NCBI GenBank assembly: GCA_937915475.1
Contig: CALGIR010000060.1
Location: 1-6,242 of the forward strand
Length of the DNA: 6,242 bases
Direction: 5' to 3'
Source: an uncultured Bacteroidales bacterium
Lineage (GTDB): Bacteria; Bacteroidota; Bacteroidia; Bacteroidales; Tenuifilaceae
Of the stretch, positions 1 to 6,242 are shown in pieces. The position numbers were made by a program, and so were the translations under genes. The notes beneath the pieces are model-generated. The model did not search any database, had not been told where the DNA came from, and saw only the letters and a program-made list of their open reading frames with translations. Numbering within the stretch: the stretch's first letter is position 1; every line of letters begins with the position of its first letter.

Positions 1-2
1 GG

Positions 3-512
3 TACACCCTATCATGGACTAAGCTTCAGTTTGATGAGGTAAACAACGGGAACCCGTTTTGGGCTAGGTATGATAGGCGACATGATGTTTCGCTGGTGGC
101 TGTTTACGAGTTGAGTGAGGGGATAACGCTTTCTGGAACTTGGGTTTACGGAACAGGTAATGCCATAACACTACCCCTGGCTTCATACCCAGCGCAAGAG
201 CATTATCCAGTAAAGCCAGGTTATGGATGGATCAATCAGGTGCAAGATTATGGTGAGAAGAATAGTTACCGCATGGCACCCTATCACAGGCTTGATGTGG
301 GTGTTCAGTTTCATAAAAAATTCCAAAAGCACGAGCGAACATGGGAAGTAAGCGTTTACAACTTGTATAACCGGAGAAATCCTTTTATTTACTATATCGC
401 TAACGAATACGATTACAATCAACATACTGGTATTGAAACGTCAACAACAAAACTAAAGCAGTTAAGCCTGTTTCAGCTAATTCCATCGGTTTCTTGGTCA
501 ATTAAATTTTAA
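3..512 (+). CDS. TonB-dependent outer-membrane receptor, C-terminal part (5' truncated by window edge)
   Basis: This is the last 169 residues of a beta-barrel receptor that would import a substrate across the outer membrane using TonB energy. The frame is already open at base 3, so the gene begins upstream of the window; the GTG at 96 is internal. Motifs typical of Bacteroidota receptors that carry a carboxypeptidase-like N-terminal domain appear in order: YTLSWT at the first visible residues, YDRRHD about 25 residues in, GTWVYGTGNAITLP, a MAPYHRLDVGV strand, and SVYNLYNRRNPF. The protein ends SVSWSIKF, with the terminal aromatic residue expected of a BAM-recognised last barrel strand. The TonB box and plug domain lie outside the window. 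The DUF4249 lipoprotein gene begins 11 nt after the stop, the usual arrangement for this receptor type. The substrate cannot be read from this fragment. Family assignment is firm; function is inferred from the family. Confidence 0.93.
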   Translation, partial: YTLSWTKLQFDEVNNGNPFWARYDRRHDVSLVAVYELSEGITLSGTWVYGTGNAITLPLASYPAQEHYPVKPGYGWINQVQDYGEKNSYRMAPYHRLDVGVQFHKKFQKHERTWEVSVYNLYNRRNPFIYYIANEYDYNQHTGIETSTTKLKQLSLFQLIPSVSWSIKF

Positions 513-523
513 AAATAAGAGAC

Positions 524-1414
524 ATGAAAAATAGAATAGTCGGAGTTTTAATCATGCTCATAGGCATTGTATCCTGTATCGATGATGTTGATAATCTCAA
601 CCTACCCCGCATTGAACCCAAGCTAGTAGTTCAGTCGTTTATTACACCTAACGATTCAATTAGGGTAGCGGTTTGGCAATCCATACCAATTAATTATAAC
701 TTACCCATTACTGGGAATTACTATGATGATAAACCAGTTGAAGTGAAAAACGCACTGGTTGTGCTTAAAAATTCAGAGGACACCCAAACAGTTGAAATAC
801 CATTTGTTGAAGCATTAGGAATGTATGTCATCCCACCAACTGCGTATGATGTTGTAATGGGGAACACCTACCATTTGAGCGTTTCGGCACCAGGGTTTAA
901 TGAGGTTAAGGCTTCAACTACCGTTCCAGACTATGCTCCCATCATTAGAGATGTTAAGCTCGACACCTTAGGGTTAACTCAGTGGGGTGATGTTCGAATA
1001 ATCCTTTCAGGCAGAATTGTGGATGAGGCAAGTAAGCCGAATTTTTATGCTTTATTCCAGTACAGCTTTGCTCACTATGTTAATGGGATTGACACTGTAA
1101 GTTATGTGCGTTTCTCTATCAGAGAACTTTATAGCGATTTAGGGTACGATGGCATAAGCATTCCATTTAAAATTGATTATAGTGTTTGGGATGACGGTCA
1201 CCATAATAATCTTAATATTAGTCTTTATGCTCTATCTGTTGATAAACACTACTACCGCTTCCATAAATCGCTTGATAATGTTTGGGATATTGGGGATAAC
1301 CCATTTGCCGAATCAAGCCACTTATACTCAAATGTCGAAGGGGGGCTTGGAGTTTTTGCTTCATTCATATCAACGGTTATTGATTTGGATGACAAAGGGG
1401 AACAGCGTAAATAA
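524..1414 (+). CDS. DUF4249 family lipoprotein, partner of the TonB-dependent receptor
   Basis: This 296-residue protein has a lipoprotein signal: a short positive start (MKNR), a hydrophobic stretch, and a lipobox IVSC with the lipidated Cys at residue 18. Residues 20, 21 and 23 just after it are Asp, resembling the acidic surface-export signal of Bacteroidota lipoproteins, so the mature protein may face outward. The body fits DUF4249: an early PKLVVQSFITPND segment, a beta-rich middle with NTYHLSVSAPGF around residues 110-120, and a C-terminal NPFAESSHLYSNVEGGLGVF block that is the best family marker. Length is normal for the family. Genes of this type commonly follow a TonB-dependent receptor gene, as here at 11 nt spacing, which suggests co-transcription and a joint surface role. 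The molecular function of DUF4249 is not established. The ATG at 524 is chosen because it begins the signal peptide directly; no strong Shine-Dalgarno is present, which is usual in this phylum. Confidence 0.9.
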   Translation: MKNRIVGVLIMLIGIVSCIDDVDNLNLPRIEPKLVVQSFITPNDSIRVAVWQSIPINYNLPITGNYYDDKPVEVKNALVVLKNSEDTQTVEIPFVEALGMYVIPPTAYDVVMGNTYHLSVSAPGFNEVKASTTVPDYAPIIRDVKLDTLGLTQWGDVRIILSGRIVDEASKPNFYALFQYSFAHYVNGIDTVSYVRFSIRELYSDLGYDGISIPFKIDYSVWDDGHHNNLNISLYALSVDKHYYRFHKSLDNVWDIGDNPFAESSHLYSNVEGGLGVFASFISTVIDLDDKGEQRK

Positions 1415-1514
1415 ACTAATTTCGGTTGAGTTTGTTATAGCGTTTAAGTTAACTTGTATATAGATAGTTAGAGGACTGAGAAAATTAATTAGTAACCCAA
1501 AACAGTTAATTGCC

Positions 1515-2420
1515 ATGAGAAAAATTATTTACACGCTAGCATTTGGTGCGCTTATCCTATTTGCATCAACCATTGCCCAGGCTCAGCTAAAAGGGCTTTT
1601 ACGCAACAAGGCCATCGAGGCCATAAGGGGTAATGCGGAGGAGAAAGAACAGGAGCAGCCCCAGCAGGCCGAGTCAGCACGCCCTAATAAAAAAGGGCCG
1701 AATTTTATGGAGCGAAAAATGATGCAAGCCATGGGGCTTAACAACGTGGCGTACGACCAGAGCTATAGTTTCACTTCGAGTATGGTGATGGATATTGTCA
1801 CCATCGATTCTGTTAGTAATAAGGATAATATGAGGTATACAACCCTTTTTAGTCCAGAGGATAAAAACTTTGCCCTTATTTTTGAAAAGGTAAACCCCGA
1901 AACGGGTAAGCCAGAGAAGGGAACTATGATTTTTGATATGAAGAACTATGCAATGCTTATCCTTAGCGAAGAGAATGGCGAACGAAGCGGAATGGCCATG
2001 GCCATGCCACGCGATTCTGTCGATGCACAGAATGAGGCTATGGATATTGCAGCCGAGGAGGTAAATGAGGAATATCCCGAAGATTTTGTTCATCCCATGT
2101 ATGTGCCAACAGGCAAATCGAAGACCATTGCTGGATATAGGTGTGATGAGTACGTATATAAAAACGAGGAGGGCACCATTAATCTTTGGATTACAAAGGA
2201 TAATAAGGTGAATCTATCAAAAGCCTATGGTCAAATGCAGGGTTTTCAGGCTTTGGCATCAGGAGGTTGGGCTTATGGTATGGGCACAGTTATGGAGATG
2301 ATGTTTAACGATAACTCTGGGGCAAGCACACAAATGCTGGTTAAGGATGTTTTATCCGATAGCCCTATGAACCTTGACCTATCAAGTTATCAGATTATTG
2401 GAGTAGGAGGAGGGGAGTAG
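1515..2420 (+). CDS. Exported methionine-rich protein, DUF4412-like
   Basis: This 301-residue protein starts with a type I signal peptide (MRKII, hydrophobic core, likely cleavage after AQA at residue 23), so it should be periplasmic or outer-membrane associated. A low-complexity Glu/Gln-rich linker covers about residues 41-57. The folded part has alternating beta-type segments: SYSFTSSMVMDI (83-94), a segment with TTLFSPEDKNFALIFEKV, MIFDMKNYAMLIL (138-150), and KTIAGYRCDEYVYKNEEG (203-220) followed by INLWITKD. The 'K.IAGY.C..Y' block followed by a W-containing strand is how I recognise DUF4412-like proteins; function is unknown. Methionine is unusually frequent (23 of 301), clustered at 65-73, 160-164 and 256-263. 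The gene begins 100 nt after the DUF4249 stop, so it could be the last gene of that operon or separately promoted. The ATG at 1515 gives a complete signal peptide. Coding status is firm, family name moderate. Confidence 0.82.
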   Translation: MRKIIYTLAFGALILFASTIAQAQLKGLLRNKAIEAIRGNAEEKEQEQPQQAESARPNKKGPNFMERKMMQAMGLNNVAYDQSYSFTSSMVMDIVTIDSVSNKDNMRYTTLFSPEDKNFALIFEKVNPETGKPEKGTMIFDMKNYAMLILSEENGERSGMAMAMPRDSVDAQNEAMDIAAEEVNEEYPEDFVHPMYVPTGKSKTIAGYRCDEYVYKNEEGTINLWITKDNKVNLSKAYGQMQGFQALASGGWAYGMGTVMEMMFNDNSGASTQMLVKDVLSDSPMNLDLSSYQIIGVGGGE

Positions 2421-2427
2421 GCTTAAA

Positions 2428-2583
2428 CTAAATTATCCAGCCATTTGTTTTTGTTTGCAATGTAATGGCTTCAAAATCTTTAATCAAGCTGGAGGTTGTA
2501 ACCATTTTATGATTACGCTCACCCAAATAAGGTAAGGCAACTATTGCAAGCCGAAGAAAAATAGCATAACTTGTTATATGATT
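2428..2583 (-). pseudogene. Possible decayed gene remnant, unidentified
   Basis: The minus strand is open for 51 codons here, from just after a stop at 2584-2586 to a stop at 2428-2430. The translation looks protein-like, with stretches such as LAIVALPYLGERNHK and SSLIKDFEAITLQTK, and ends NGWII. The only ATG inside would give 25 residues, so the stretch lacks a plausible complete gene. A second minus-strand frame (about 2574-2720) adjoins its 5' side and overlaps it by 10 bases; it reads through HIRHEIKYGFSIAHYTEF before a stop at 2574-2576. The two could be pieces of one frameshifted gene. I do not recognise a family, and chance open frames of this size are possible, so confidence is low. 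Confidence 0.17.
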
Positions 2584-2597
2584 CTAAACTCTGTGTA

Positions 2598-2831
2598 ATG
2601 CGCGATGCTAAAACCATACTTAATCTCATGGCGGATATGTATATATCCGCTTGGCCTAACTTTTTTTACCATGAGGTGGTTTACTTCATTGCGGACAATA
2701 AAGGTTTTCAACGTTTTCCGCTATTGAGCCTTGACGATATTTTTGTTGATCAAATTGACATAAAACTTATTGAGGAGCAAAGTGAGGGTCCTTACATCAA
2801 TTCACTTGCTTGCTTTTTCTTTAAGAGTTAG
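2598..2831 (+). CDS. Small hypothetical ORF (77 aa), doubtful
   Basis: This ORF runs from an ATG at 2598 (an in-frame TTG lies at 2571) to a TAG at 2829-2831, only two bases before the stop of the opposing response-regulator gene. The product would begin MRDAKTILNLMADMYIS and end SLACFFFKS. It has no signal peptide, clear membrane segment or motif I recognise. The middle (LLSLDDIFVDQIDIKLIEEQ) is acidic and plausible as protein. Against it: no clear ribosome binding site, the 5' part coincides with a strong inverted repeat, and open frames also exist on the other strand in the same codon register. It may be a real orphan, a fragment of a larger lost gene, or chance. Confidence 0.22.
   Translation: MRDAKTILNLMADMYISAWPNFFYHEVVYFIADNKGFQRFPLLSLDDIFVDQIDIKLIEEQSEGPYINSLACFFFKS
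2625..2675. repeat. Nested inverted repeat (hairpin-forming)
   Basis: An inner perfect 8-bp inverted repeat, GCGGATAT (2631-2638) and ATATCCGC (2643-2650), is separated by only four bases (GTAT). It is nested inside an outer perfect 7-bp repeat, CTCATGG (2625-2631) and CCATGAG (2669-2675); the two share one base at 2631. As RNA this would fold into a two-tier stem with an 18-nt bulge on the 3' side that includes a run of seven T. The structure is readable from either strand. It is not a standard terminator, because the T-run lies between the arms and not after them. Its role is unknown; an RNA element, a protein-binding site or the end of a lost element are possible. Confidence 0.6.
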
Positions 2832-2833
2832 CT

Positions 2834-4000
2834 CTACTTAATAATTGGCTGGGCAAAAGCTTTTACATCATCTTCAGTAATCTCTTTGTCGCAAAGAATT
2901 ATTAACCTTTCAATCACGTTTCGGAATTCACGGATATTGCCTGTCCAGTTAAAATCCATAAGGGCATTAATGGCCTTATCGGTTATGCGTTTAGGGGGCA
3001 TTCCGTATTCTTCGCAAATGAGTTCAATAAAATGATTTGCCAATAGCGGAATATCCTCAACCCTTTCGCTTAGGGATGGCACATGAATTAAAATTACGCT
3101 TAGGCGGTGGAAAAGGTCTTCTCTAAAATTTCCTGCATCAATCTCTTTCTGTAGGTTTTTGTTGGTGGCGGCAACAATGCGTACATTAACGTTAATGTCC
3201 TTGTCGCTGCCCACTCGGCTAATCTTATTCTCTTGTAAGGCTCTAAGCACTTTGGATTGGGCACTAAGACTCATATCCCCAATTTCATCAAGAAAAAGGG
3301 TTCCTTCATGAGCTTGCTCAAACTTGCCCTTACGCTGTTTTATTGCCGACGTGAATGCCCCTTTCTCGTGTCCGAAAAGTTCACTTTCGATGAGTTCTGA
3401 CGGTATGGCAGCGCAGTTAACCTCAACAAAAGGCATGGCGGCACGACTACTTTTTTCGTGTAACCATCGGGCCACAAGCTCTTTTCCTGTCCCGTTAGAA
3501 CCGGTAACAAGTACCCGTGCATCGGTAGGGGCAACCCGGTCAATCATCTCCTTTACTTTAACAATTGCTTGCGATTCGCCAATAATATCGTAGGTTTTGC
3601 TAACCTTCTTTTTAAGTATTTTGGTTTCCTTAATTAGGGTGTTCTTATCGGTTGCGTTACGAATGGTTATGAGTATTCTGTTTAGGTCGAGTGGTTTCTC
3701 TATAAAATCGAAGGCTCCTTTCTTTATGGCCTCCACAGCTGTATCGATGTTTCCATGGCCAGATATCATGATAACAGGAAGTTCTGGAATTTTATCCTGA
3801 AGGTTTTCAAGTACCTCAAGGCCATCCATTCGGGGCATTTTAATATCGCATAGCACAACATCGAAACTGTTTTTCGAAGCCATTTCGATTCCTGTTGGTC
3901 CGTCCTCTGCTAGTTCAACCTCGTGCTTCTCGTACTCAAGAATTTCTTTTAGTGAATTTCTGATAGCTCTCTCATCATCAATAACAAGTATTTTGGACAT
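2834..4000 (-). CDS. Sigma-54-type response regulator (receiver + AAA+), lacking a DNA-binding domain
   Basis: This 388-residue NtrC-like regulator has a receiver domain at residues 1-120: acidic pocket at D8/D9, phospho-acceptor D52 in CDIKMPRMDG, and conserved K102. A short linker leads to the AAA+ sigma-54 activation domain at about 138-370: Walker A GSNGTGKE (167-174), GAFTSA (214-219) where the sigma-54 contact loop GAFTGA is usual, Walker B GTLFLDEIGD (233-242), and arginine fingers R293/R299 in FREDLFHRL. The protein stops at residue 388, soon after the NWTGNIREFRNVIERL sensor region, so the usual Fis-type helix-turn-helix of about 50 residues is missing. The expected role is phosphorylation-dependent ATPase remodelling of RNA polymerase with sigma-54, without its own specific DNA contact. 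No histidine kinase gene is visible. It lies 112 nt downstream of the helicase gene on the same strand. The ATG at 4000 directly begins the receiver fold. The family is certain; the target genes are unknown. Confidence 0.95.
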   Translation of the reverse strand: MSKILVIDDERAIRNSLKEILEYEKHEVELAEDGPTGIEMASKNSFDVVLCDIKMPRMDGLEVLENLQDKIPELPVIMISGHGNIDTAVEAIKKGAFDFIEKPLDLNRILITIRNATDKNTLIKETKILKKKVSKTYDIIGESQAIVKVKEMIDRVAPTDARVLVTGSNGTGKELVARWLHEKSSRAAMPFVEVNCAAIPSELIESELFGHEKGAFTSAIKQRKGKFEQAHEGTLFLDEIGDMSLSAQSKVLRALQENKISRVGSDKDINVNVRIVAATNKNLQKEIDAGNFREDLFHRLSVILIHVPSLSERVEDIPLLANHFIELICEEYGMPPKRITDKAINALMDFNWTGNIREFRNVIERLIILCDKEITEDDVKAFAQPIIK

Positions 4001-4027
4001 GCTTTTGTTTAATTTATTAACCTAAAT

Positions 4028-4051
4028 TTTGCTTAGAGCAAATATAGCAAA
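4028..4051 (-). promoter_or_regulatory. Candidate promoter with three hexamer repeats upstream of the response regulator
   Basis: Read on the minus strand, TATATTTG at 4046-4039 matches the Bacteroidota -7 consensus TAnnTTTG exactly. It would place a transcription start about 30 nt before the regulator ATG at 4000. I see no good -33 TTTG at the usual distance, which lowers confidence. The element is embedded in three evenly spaced hexamers: TTTGCT (4051-4046), TTTGCT (4042-4037) and the inverted copy AGCAAA (4033-4028), each separated by exactly three bases. Such symmetry could be an operator overlapping the promoter. Confidence 0.4.
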
Positions 4052-4080
4052 CTCGTATTAGTTATTTATTTTTAGCGTGT

Positions 4081-4099
4081 AAAAGTAGAATGGCTACCT
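4081..4099 (-). terminator. Weak candidate terminator after the helicase gene
   Basis: On the minus strand, 14 nt past the helicase stop codon, AGGTAG (4099-4094) can pair with CTACTT (4088-4083) around a five-base loop, with one G-T pair. The second arm runs into a short T-run ending at 4081. The stem is short and the T-run has only four bases, so termination would be weak at best and read-through into the response-regulator gene is plausible. Confidence 0.2.
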
Positions 4100-4112
4100 A
4101 TGGGAAAATATA

Positions 4113-6242
4113 CTAACCAAGAATTCTTAGTTTAGCATATTTCAGTAATAGATTTTTCTGACCAGCAGTATCAAAGTTTACAATAGCCATTGCATTCTGT
4201 CCTTCTTCCTCAATGGCCATCACTATACCTTTCCCAAACCTATCATGATAAACCTTCGTTCCCTCTTTTAGCCTTCCTATATCAGCGTTCTCAGTGTTTT
4301 CGGGTTTCCCATTGGTATTTGGCGGTGTTAATCTTGTTAATCGTCTGTTTTTATACATATCCTTCTCCGGTTTTGTAGTGGCAAATTTACCAAATTTTGA
4401 TGGGTTGGTTTGTAGCCCTCTTTGTGCAGTAATGGTGTTAATTGGGTCAGCACTAATAGTTTCGTTATCAATCCATTCAGGGTCAATTTCAGCAATAAAG
4501 CGGCTTGGTATACTGGATGTTAAGTTACCCCATTTATATCTAACCTGTGCATGCGATATGGTTGCCAACTTGGCGGCACGGGTTATGGCAACATAAAATA
4601 GGCGCCGCTCCTCTTCCAATTCTTCGGGCGACCCAGTTGACATTCGCGATGGGAAGAGTTCTTCCTCAATTCCAGCAAGAAAAACATAATCGAACTCAAG
4701 TCCTTTGGCCGAATGCATGGTCATTATCGATACTTTGTTTCTATCTTCGGGTTTGTCGTTATCCGCATCGGTAAGCAACGAAACATTTTCAAGGTATTCG
4801 GCTAGTGCAATCAGTTCTGTTTCGCCTTCCTCCCTGCGCGAATCAATAAACTCCTTAATGCTGTTGAGTAGCCCCTCTATGTTTTGTAACCGGGTTATAC
4901 CCTCAATGGAGCCATCAACCTTAAACTCCTTTAGCATTCCGGTATTAATTATTATTGTTTTAGCAGCCTCGTATGCATCAGTAGTGTATGCAATGGTTCC
5001 AAATTGCTTTATAAGATTATAGAATTGGGTTACCCTGTTTATTGCAGCAGGTTTAAGCCCCGAATTATCGGAGCCCAGCTGCTCAATAGTAACCCAAATA
5101 CTCTGTTGCTTTTGGTTTGCCGTTAATTCAAGTCGCTCCAGAGTAGTTTTACCTATTCCTCGGGTTGGAAAGTTTATTATCCTTTTCAGCGCTTCGTCGT
5201 CGCTAGGGTTAACCGTAAGCCTAAAGTATGCAATGGTATCCCTTATTTCTTTTCGTTGATAAAATGATTGACTACCGTAAACCCTGTAAGGGATATTCCT
5301 TTTACGCAAGGCTTCTTCGAAAATGCGCGACTGTGCATTGGTACGATAGAGGATAGCAAAATCTTCGTGTCGTGCGTTTTCCCTATGAATTATATCTAAT
5401 ATGGAAGAAGCCACCATAAATCCTTCCTCCTGATCGGTGTAGGCCTTTATTAGTTTTAACTTTTCGCCCACATCGTTAGCCGAGAACGATACCTTTTGGA
5501 TTTGCTTGCGGTTTTTTGCAATAACGCTGTTGGCTGCATTAACAATTGCTTGGGTTGAACGGTAATTCTGCTCAAGCTTAAACAGGTTGTAGTTAGGGTA
5601 ATCATTACGAAAATTAAAGATATTCTCAATTTTTGCCCCGCGAAACGAGTAGATGCTCTGCGCATCATCGCCAACTACGCAAACATTTTGGTGGTTAGCA
5701 GCAAGCCTTTTAATGATAAGATATTGGCTATGGTTTGTATCCTGATACTCATCAACCAAAATATACTTAAACTTATTCTGGTATTTTGCCAATACTTCAG
5801 GAAAATCCCTGAAGAGAATATTGGTATTTAGTAGCAGGTCATCAAAATCCATTGCTGCTGCTTTGTAACAGCGCTGCATGTACATGGAGTATATTCGGGC
5901 TATTTCGGGCTTTCGGGTTTGCCTGTCGTACGATACCAGCTGCGGACTGTTTGCATAAACCTGAGGGGTAATTAGGTCGTTTTTTGCCGATGATATGCGC
6001 CCGTAAACTTCGTTTACCTTATAGGTTTGGGTATCGAGATTTAGTTCCTTAATAATTGAGTTGAGCAAGCTCTTGGTGTCGGCAGTATCATAAATGGTAA
6101 AGGTGTTTGGGTAACCTAACTTATTGCTTTCGGCCCTTAGTATGCGCATAAAAACCGAGTGGAAGGTTCCCATCCACAGCTGCCTTGCGGTTTTATCGCC
6201 AACAACCTTGGCAATTCGTTCCTTCATCTCTTTAGCCGCCTT
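4113..6242 (-). CDS. pcrA: UvrD/PcrA-type ATP-dependent DNA helicase (5' end outside window)
   Basis: This is a superfamily 1A 3'-5' helicase of DNA repair and replication-conflict clearance; 709 residues are visible. The frame is open to the window edge, where KAAKEM of motif Ia is read. The ATG at 6227 is therefore internal, and roughly 60-70 residues with the Q motif and Walker A are missing. Counting from that Met, the motifs are Ib GTFHS (20-24), II DEYQDT (159-164), III GDDAQSIYSFRGA (186-198), IV QNYRS (220-224), V MTMHSAKGLEFDYVFL (502-517) and VI EEERRLFYVAITRA (538-551). A polar Thr/Pro/Asn-rich linker (about 585-650) leads to a C-terminal Tudor-like domain, GTKVYHDRFGKGIV to KLRIL (656-703), which in PcrA/UvrD binds RNA polymerase. 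RecB-like nuclease parts are absent. The symbol follows this architecture; uvrD would be an equally acceptable name. The response-regulator gene follows on the same strand; no functional link is evident. Confidence 0.96.
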   Translation of the reverse strand, partial: KAAKEMKERIAKVVGDKTARQLWMGTFHSVFMRILRAESNKLGYPNTFTIYDTADTKSLLNSIIKELNLDTQTYKVNEVYGRISSAKNDLITPQVYANSPQLVSYDRQTRKPEIARIYSMYMQRCYKAAAMDFDDLLLNTNILFRDFPEVLAKYQNKFKYILVDEYQDTNHSQYLIIKRLAANHQNVCVVGDDAQSIYSFRGAKIENIFNFRNDYPNYNLFKLEQNYRSTQAIVNAANSVIAKNRKQIQKVSFSANDVGEKLKLIKAYTDQEEGFMVASSILDIIHRENARHEDFAILYRTNAQSRIFEEALRKRNIPYRVYGSQSFYQRKEIRDTIAYFRLTVNPSDDEALKRIINFPTRGIGKTTLERLELTANQKQQSIWVTIEQLGSDNSGLKPAAINRVTQFYNLIKQFGTIAYTTDAYEAAKTIIINTGMLKEFKVDGSIEGITRLQNIEGLLNSIKEFIDSRREEGETELIALAEYLENVSLLTDADNDKPEDRNKVSIMTMHSAKGLEFDYVFLAGIEEELFPSRMSTGSPEELEEERRLFYVAITRAAKLATISHAQVRYKWGNLTSSIPSRFIAEIDPEWIDNETISADPINTITAQRGLQTNPSKFGKFATTKPEKDMYKNRRLTRLTPPNTNGKPENTENADIGRLKEGTKVYHDRFGKGIVMAIEEEGQNAMAIVNFDTAGQKNLLLKYAKLRILG

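Larger units (their letters stand above)
2421..2833. other. 413-bp convergent intergenic region without a recognised gene
   Basis: This stretch separates the end of the DUF4412-like gene on the plus strand from the end of the response-regulator gene on the minus strand. It contains a 7-bp inverted repeat (AGCCATT at 2439-2445 and AATGGCT at 2464-2470), too loosely spaced and without a T-run to be a convincing terminator. It also contains a strong nested hairpin at 2625-2675, a short plus-strand ORF ending at 2831, and fragmentary minus-strand frames. Without a standard terminator at either end, transcripts from both sides may run into it. I see no tRNA, rRNA, CRISPR or insertion-sequence ends here. 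Confidence 0.6.

Noticed and set aside
96..98. GTG at 96 as the start of a small separate gene
   Set aside because: The same frame is open upstream to base 3 and encodes receptor motifs (YTLSWT, YDRRHD) continuous with the rest.
1173..1463. 96-codon plus-strand frame overlapping the end of the DUF4249 gene
   Set aside because: It is an out-of-frame shadow; the DUF4249 frame contains the family's C-terminal block through this stretch.
1674..2093. 139-codon minus-strand open frame inside the DUF4412-like gene
   Set aside because: It is antisense to a well-supported coding gene, its translation is His/Ile-rich without domain character, and nothing suggests independent expression.
2439..2470. 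Inverted repeat AGCCATT/AATGGCT as a terminator for the plus-strand genes
   Set aside because: The loop is 18 bases and no T-run follows the second arm, so it does not look like an intrinsic terminator.
4190..5022. Several plus-strand open frames of 62-105 codons
   Set aside because: All lie antisense to the helicase, whose motifs V, VI and C-terminal domain are intact there.
6213..6227. ATG at 6227 as the true start of the helicase
   Set aside because: The frame stays open to the window edge and encodes the KAAKE part of motif Ia, and Walker A must lie further upstream.

Overview
The window looks like ordinary chromosomal DNA from a member of the Bacteroidota, probably of the order Bacteroidales. 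The reasons are a TonB-dependent receptor C-terminus with the phylum's typical motifs next to a DUF4249 lipoprotein, moderately AT-rich DNA, starts without clear Shine-Dalgarno sequences, and a TAnnTTTG-type promoter element.

Plus strand, left part (1-2420): the 3' end of an outer-membrane TonB-dependent receptor gene is followed after 11 nt by a DUF4249 lipoprotein. About 100 nt further on is an exported, methionine-rich, DUF4412-like protein. The receptor and lipoprotein are probably co-transcribed and form a cell-surface pair of unknown substrate. The third gene may belong to the same unit or have its own promoter.

Middle (2421-2833): 413 bp without a convincing gene. It holds a short orphan plus-strand ORF, a strong nested inverted repeat, and broken but protein-like reading frames on the minus strand. 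It may be a decayed gene or a structured element; I cannot identify it.

Minus strand, right part (2834-6242): a complete sigma-54-type response regulator (receiver plus AAA+ domain) lies downstream of the 3' part of a UvrD/PcrA superfamily 1 DNA helicase gene, which runs off the right edge. The 112-nt gap between them holds a candidate promoter for the regulator. The regulator has no C-terminal helix-turn-helix and has GAFTSA where GAFTGA is usual. That is the most notable protein-level feature, although I believe it is a recurring Bacteroidota subfamily. The two minus-strand genes converge with the plus-strand group. No functional link between the halves is visible, and I see no clear evidence of a new multi-gene system.
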